A stretch of DNA of 64,000 nucleotides from Streptomyces sindenensis. Lineage in GTDB: Bacteria > Actinomycetota > Actinomycetes > Streptomycetales > Streptomycetaceae. The first letter of the stretch is position 1. Each line of letters begins with the position of its first letter. The notes below the pieces were generated by a model that was given only the letters and a program-made list of their open reading frames with translations, was not told the origin of the DNA and searched no databases. The stretch lies in the NCBI RefSeq assembly GCF_014649035.1, contig NZ_BMSG01000011.1, forward strand, positions 62,001 through 126,000. Direction: 5' to 3'. Of this stretch, positions 61,295-64,000 are shown in pieces. The position numbers were made by a program, and so were the translations under genes.

Positions 61295-62619
61295 GCACCT
61301 CCAGCCAGTCCGCCGGCCAGTCCGCCGACCCGCATTCCGGTCCGTCCTTCGACCCTTCCTTCGACTCCCTCTTCGCCCCGGGCGCCACCGCCCCCTCCGG
61401 CTGCCCGGTCGCCCCCGGTGCCGTACGCCTGTCCGGAGCCGCCTACCAGCAGACGCCCACCGAGCTCTACCGCTCGCTGCGGCGGGAGCACGGCGCGGTG
61501 GCACCGGTCCTGCTCGACGGTGACGTACCGGCCTGGCTGGTCCTCGGCTACGCCGAACTCTCCTACGTCACCACACACGACGAACTGTTCGCCCGGGACT
61601 CGCGCCGCTGGAACCAGTGGGACAGCATCCCGCCTGACTGGCCGCTCCTGCCGTTCGTCGGTTACCAGCCCTCGGTGCTCTTCACCGAGGGCGACGAGCA
61701 CCGGCGCAGGGCCGGTGTCATCACCGAAGCGCTGGAAGGCGTCGACCAGTTCGAGCTGGCCCGCGACTGCCGGCGCATCGCCGAGCGGCTCATCGCGGAC
61801 TTCGCCGGGAGCGGCGGGACGGAGCTGATGAGCAGCTACGTCCACGCGCTGCCGATGCGGGCCGTGGTCCAGATGTGCGGGATGCCGGTATCGGGCTCGG
61901 ACACCCAGCAGTTGGTGGACGACCTGCGGATCTCGCTCGACGCCGGCGAGGGCGACGACCCGGTGGCGGCCTACGGGCGCGTCGGCGACCGGCTGCGCCG
62001 GCTGGTCAAGGACAAGCGGGCGGTGCCCGGCCCCGATGTCACCTCCCGCATGGTGACGCACGCGGCGGGGCTCACCGACGAGGAGATCGTCCAGGACCTG
62101 ATCTCGGTGATCGCCGCCGCACAGCAGCCGACCGCCAACTGGATCTGCAACACGCTGCGGCTGCTCCTGACGGACGAACGCTTCGCGGTGAACGTCTCCG
62201 GCGGCCGGCTCAGCGTCGGCGAGGCGCTCAACGAGGTGCTGTGGCTGGACACCCCGACGCAGAACTTCATCGGCCGCTGGGCCGTACGGGACACCCAGCT
62301 CGGCGGCCGGCACATCCGGGCGGGCGACTGCCTGGTCCTGGGCATCGCCGCCGCCAACACCGACCCGGAGATCTGGCCGGAGGCGTACGTCGGGGCCGAG
62401 AACTCCGCACACCTGTCGTTCAGCGGCGGCGAGCACCGCTGTCCCTATCCCGCACCGCTGCTGGCCGACGTGATGGCCCGTACGGCGGTGGAGACGCTGC
62501 TGGAACGGCTGCCGGACCTGATGCTGGCGGTCGAACCGGCGGAGCTGGCCTGGCGGCCCTCGATCTGGATGCGCGGGCTGTCGGCGCTGCCGGTCCGGTT
62601 CAGTCCGACGGCACAGTAG
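61291..62619 (+). CDS. cvnE: Conservon P450 CvnE, CYP157-like
   Basis: A 442-residue P450 at the end of the conservon. The haem-thiolate loop is FSGGEHRCPYPAPLLA. In the K-helix the normally invariant ExxR is replaced by E-V-L-W (EALNEVLWLDTPTQNF), as described for CYP157 enzymes. The I-helix reads AAAQQPTAN in place of AGxxT. CYP157 proteins occur in conservons. The start is ATG 61,291, overlapping cvnD by 4 bp. The substrate is unknown; loss of ExxR and of the acid-Thr pair raises the question whether it is a standard monooxygenase. Confidence 0.9.
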   Translation: MSTSSQSAGQSADPHSGPSFDPSFDSLFAPGATAPSGCPVAPGAVRLSGAAYQQTPTELYRSLRREHGAVAPVLLDGDVPAWLVLGYAELSYVTTHDELFARDSRRWNQWDSIPPDWPLLPFVGYQPSVLFTEGDEHRRRAGVITEALEGVDQFELARDCRRIAERLIADFAGSGGTELMSSYVHALPMRAVVQMCGMPVSGSDTQQLVDDLRISLDAGEGDDPVAAYGRVGDRLRRLVKDKRAVPGPDVTSRMVTHAAGLTDEEIVQDLISVIAAAQQPTANWICNTLRLLLTDERFAVNVSGGRLSVGEALNEVLWLDTPTQNFIGRWAVRDTQLGGRHIRAGDCLVLGIAAANTDPEIWPEAYVGAENSAHLSFSGGEHRCPYPAPLLADVMARTAVETLLERLPDLMLAVEPAELAWRPSIWMRGLSALPVRFSPTAQ

Positions 62620-62632
62620 CGGGGATCGGGGC

Positions 62633-62677
62633 GGGCGGCCGGGCCGGGCAGGGAAGCGTGCCCCGGCCCGGCCGCCC
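62633..62677. terminator. Bidirectional terminator between convergent P450 genes
   Basis: A perfect 16-bp stem (gggcggccgggccggg / cccggcccggccgccc) with a 13-nt loop lies 13 bp past the cvnE stop and 18 bp past the stop of the leftward P450. Confidence 0.9.
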
Positions 62678-62695
62678 CAGGACGACCGCGTTCCG

Positions 62696-63922
62696 TCAGC
62701 CCGACACCGGTGTGAAAAGGACCGGCAGGCTCTTCGGCCCCCGGGTGAACACCCCGTTCTCGACCGGATCGAAGCCGTCGGCCGGCCGCAGATCGGGCAT
62801 GGCGTCCAGCAACTGGCCCACCCCGGTCTCGACTTCGGACCTGGCGAGCAGAGCGCCCACGCAGAAGTGCCGGCCGAGCGCGAAGGCGAGATGGTCGGCC
62901 GCCGCCGAGAACGCGTTCGTGGCGCTCAGGTCCTCGCGGAAGATGTCGAAGACATCGGGGTCGCGGTAGCGGGCCTCGTCACGGTTGGCGGAACCGATCA
63001 GACAGGTCACCGTGGAGCCCGCCGGTACGGTGCCGCCGCTCAGCTCCACGTCCACCGCCGACTGCCGCATGATCATGTGTACCGGCGGGGTGTAGCGCAG
63101 GGTCTCGGCGAAGGCCCGGGGTATGAGGCTCCGGTCGGCGCGGACCGCCGCCAACTGGTCCGGGTGGCTGAGCAGGTTGGCGAAGATGCCGGCGATGGCC
63201 TTGTCGGTGGTCTCCCCGCCCGCGGCCAGCAGCAGGCTGCAGAACGCCTTGACGTCCTCGTCGCTCATCCGGACACCGTCGACCTCCGCGGTGCACAGCG
63301 TCGACAGCAGATCGTCGCCGGGCGCTTCCCGCCGTTCGCGGATGATCGGCAGCATGTACTCGGCGAACTCGACGCGCGTGCGTTCACCGGCGCGCGCCAC
63401 GTCCTGATCGCCGGAGAGATTACCGAGAAAGGCGATCACGGCCGTATACCAGCCGTGAAAACGCTCATAGTCGGACTTGTCCAGACCGAGCATGTCCGCG
63501 ATGACGTTCACGGGAAATCGGGTGGCGTAGTCGGCAACCAGATCCACGGAACCGGCCCCACGGAACCGGTCGATCAATTCGCGCGAATTGCGCTCGATGA
63601 CCGGTAAGAACTTGTCCCGCAGGTCGGCACCCCGGAAGGCGGGCGCGACGAGGGCCCGGCGGACGGCGTGCTCGCGCCCGCTGAGCTGGAGAATCGTCCG
63701 CCCGTGCACGGGCTCGATCTGCCAGTCGTAGTTCTCGGTGGTGAACTCGCCGGCTTTGTCCTTGAAGACGCGCTCGACGTCCTCATAACGCGAGACGAGG
63801 TAACTCTTGGTGGCTTCGTGCCACAGGAGCGGCGTGTCATGCCGCATACGGCGATACGCCGCATACGGGTCTCTCTCGAACTCTGGCGACAGAATGTCCG
63901 GTGTTCGGACGGTCATGACCAC
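62696..63922 (-). CDS. Cytochrome P450, convergent with conservon
   Basis: A 408-residue class I P450. The I-helix is LLLAAGGETTDKAIAG, ExxR is in FAETLRYTPPVHMIM, and the haem loop is LAFALGRHFCVGALLARSEV; all core residues are normal. The start region (ILSPEFERDPYAAYRRMRHD) is typical of soluble Streptomyces P450s. It is on the opposite strand to the conservon, so it is not the CYP154 partner that follows CYP157 in some conservons. No redox partner is nearby. The function is unknown. Confidence 0.92.
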   Translation of the reverse strand: MVMTVRTPDILSPEFERDPYAAYRRMRHDTPLLWHEATKSYLVSRYEDVERVFKDKAGEFTTENYDWQIEPVHGRTILQLSGREHAVRRALVAPAFRGADLRDKFLPVIERNSRELIDRFRGAGSVDLVADYATRFPVNVIADMLGLDKSDYERFHGWYTAVIAFLGNLSGDQDVARAGERTRVEFAEYMLPIIRERREAPGDDLLSTLCTAEVDGVRMSDEDVKAFCSLLLAAGGETTDKAIAGIFANLLSHPDQLAAVRADRSLIPRAFAETLRYTPPVHMIMRQSAVDVELSGGTVPAGSTVTCLIGSANRDEARYRDPDVFDIFREDLSATNAFSAAADHLAFALGRHFCVGALLARSEVETGVGQLLDAMPDLRPADGFDPVENGVFTRGPKSLPVLFTPVSG

Positions 63923-64000
63923 TCCCTTGCAAGCAGAACGGGAACTGCGAGGTGCATGACTTATTCAGCTCGTACCGGCGGATATATGCAAGAGCCACGG

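Noticed and set aside
62696..63922. CYP154 partner of the conservon
   Set aside because: It is convergent with the conservon across a strong bidirectional terminator, so not part of the operon.

Overview
The window is a high-GC actinomycete chromosome segment, almost certainly from Streptomyces. Evidence: strong third-position G/C bias in all real frames, many GTG starts and ATGA/GTGA stop-start overlaps, and Streptomyces-type families (Rpf cell-wall lytic enzymes, a conservon, DUF397/DUF5753 pairs, SARP and LuxR regulators, several P450s). From memory, the block ndh-ppx-DUF501-ftsB-eno-rpfA-rpf-...-mfd followed by a MacB-type ABC pair matches the order around SCO3092-SCO3111 of S. coelicolor. 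I could not check this.

Region 1 (1-27,518) is mostly core genome: a partial NDH-2, exopolyphosphatase, DUF501, FtsB-like divisome protein, enolase, and two secreted Rpf enzymes, the first behind a c-di-AMP (ydaO-type) riboswitch. A P450, MazG, a SurA-like lipoprotein, a Ser/Thr kinase with a C-terminal TPR-like region and an orphan adenine-methylase-like protein follow. Then come small secreted, acetyltransferase and regulatory genes and the repair factor Mfd.

Region 2 (28,018-48,720) is the accessory prize: a RiPP (ribosomally made, modified peptide) cluster of the azole/dehydroamino-acid type. A 58-residue precursor at 31,012 has a core made only of Ser, Thr and Cys plus one final Ala. 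An eleven-gene minus-strand operon reads from 48,720 down to 31,266: small secreted protein, SARP regulator, E1/ThiF-like leader-binding protein, YcaO number 2, SagB-type double-domain dehydrogenase, LanB glutamylation protein, LanB elimination protein, PqqD-like/M50 membrane metalloprotease, ABC ATPase, ABC permease, YcaO number 1. An M20 amidohydrolase, a 97-residue protein and a LuxR-type regulator lie on the other side of the precursor. One elimination domain and no second cycloaddition-type protein argue for a linear, goadsporin-like product, not a thiopeptide macrocycle. Two complete YcaO paralogues and an M50 protease set it apart from the goadsporin set as I remember it. TGACAGC-like heptads with 11-bp phasing upstream of the precursor look like SARP sites.

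Region 3 (48,901-55,682) returns to core or common genes: a MacB/FtsX-type ABC exporter, a DHA2 drug exporter, an ArsR regulator with a perfect operator coupled to a VOC protein, and a P-loop protein. Region 4 (55,707-63,922) holds an anti-sigma-type HATPase, an XRE/DUF397 pair, a complete conservon cvnA-E ending in a CYP157-like P450 without the ExxR motif, and a convergent second P450.
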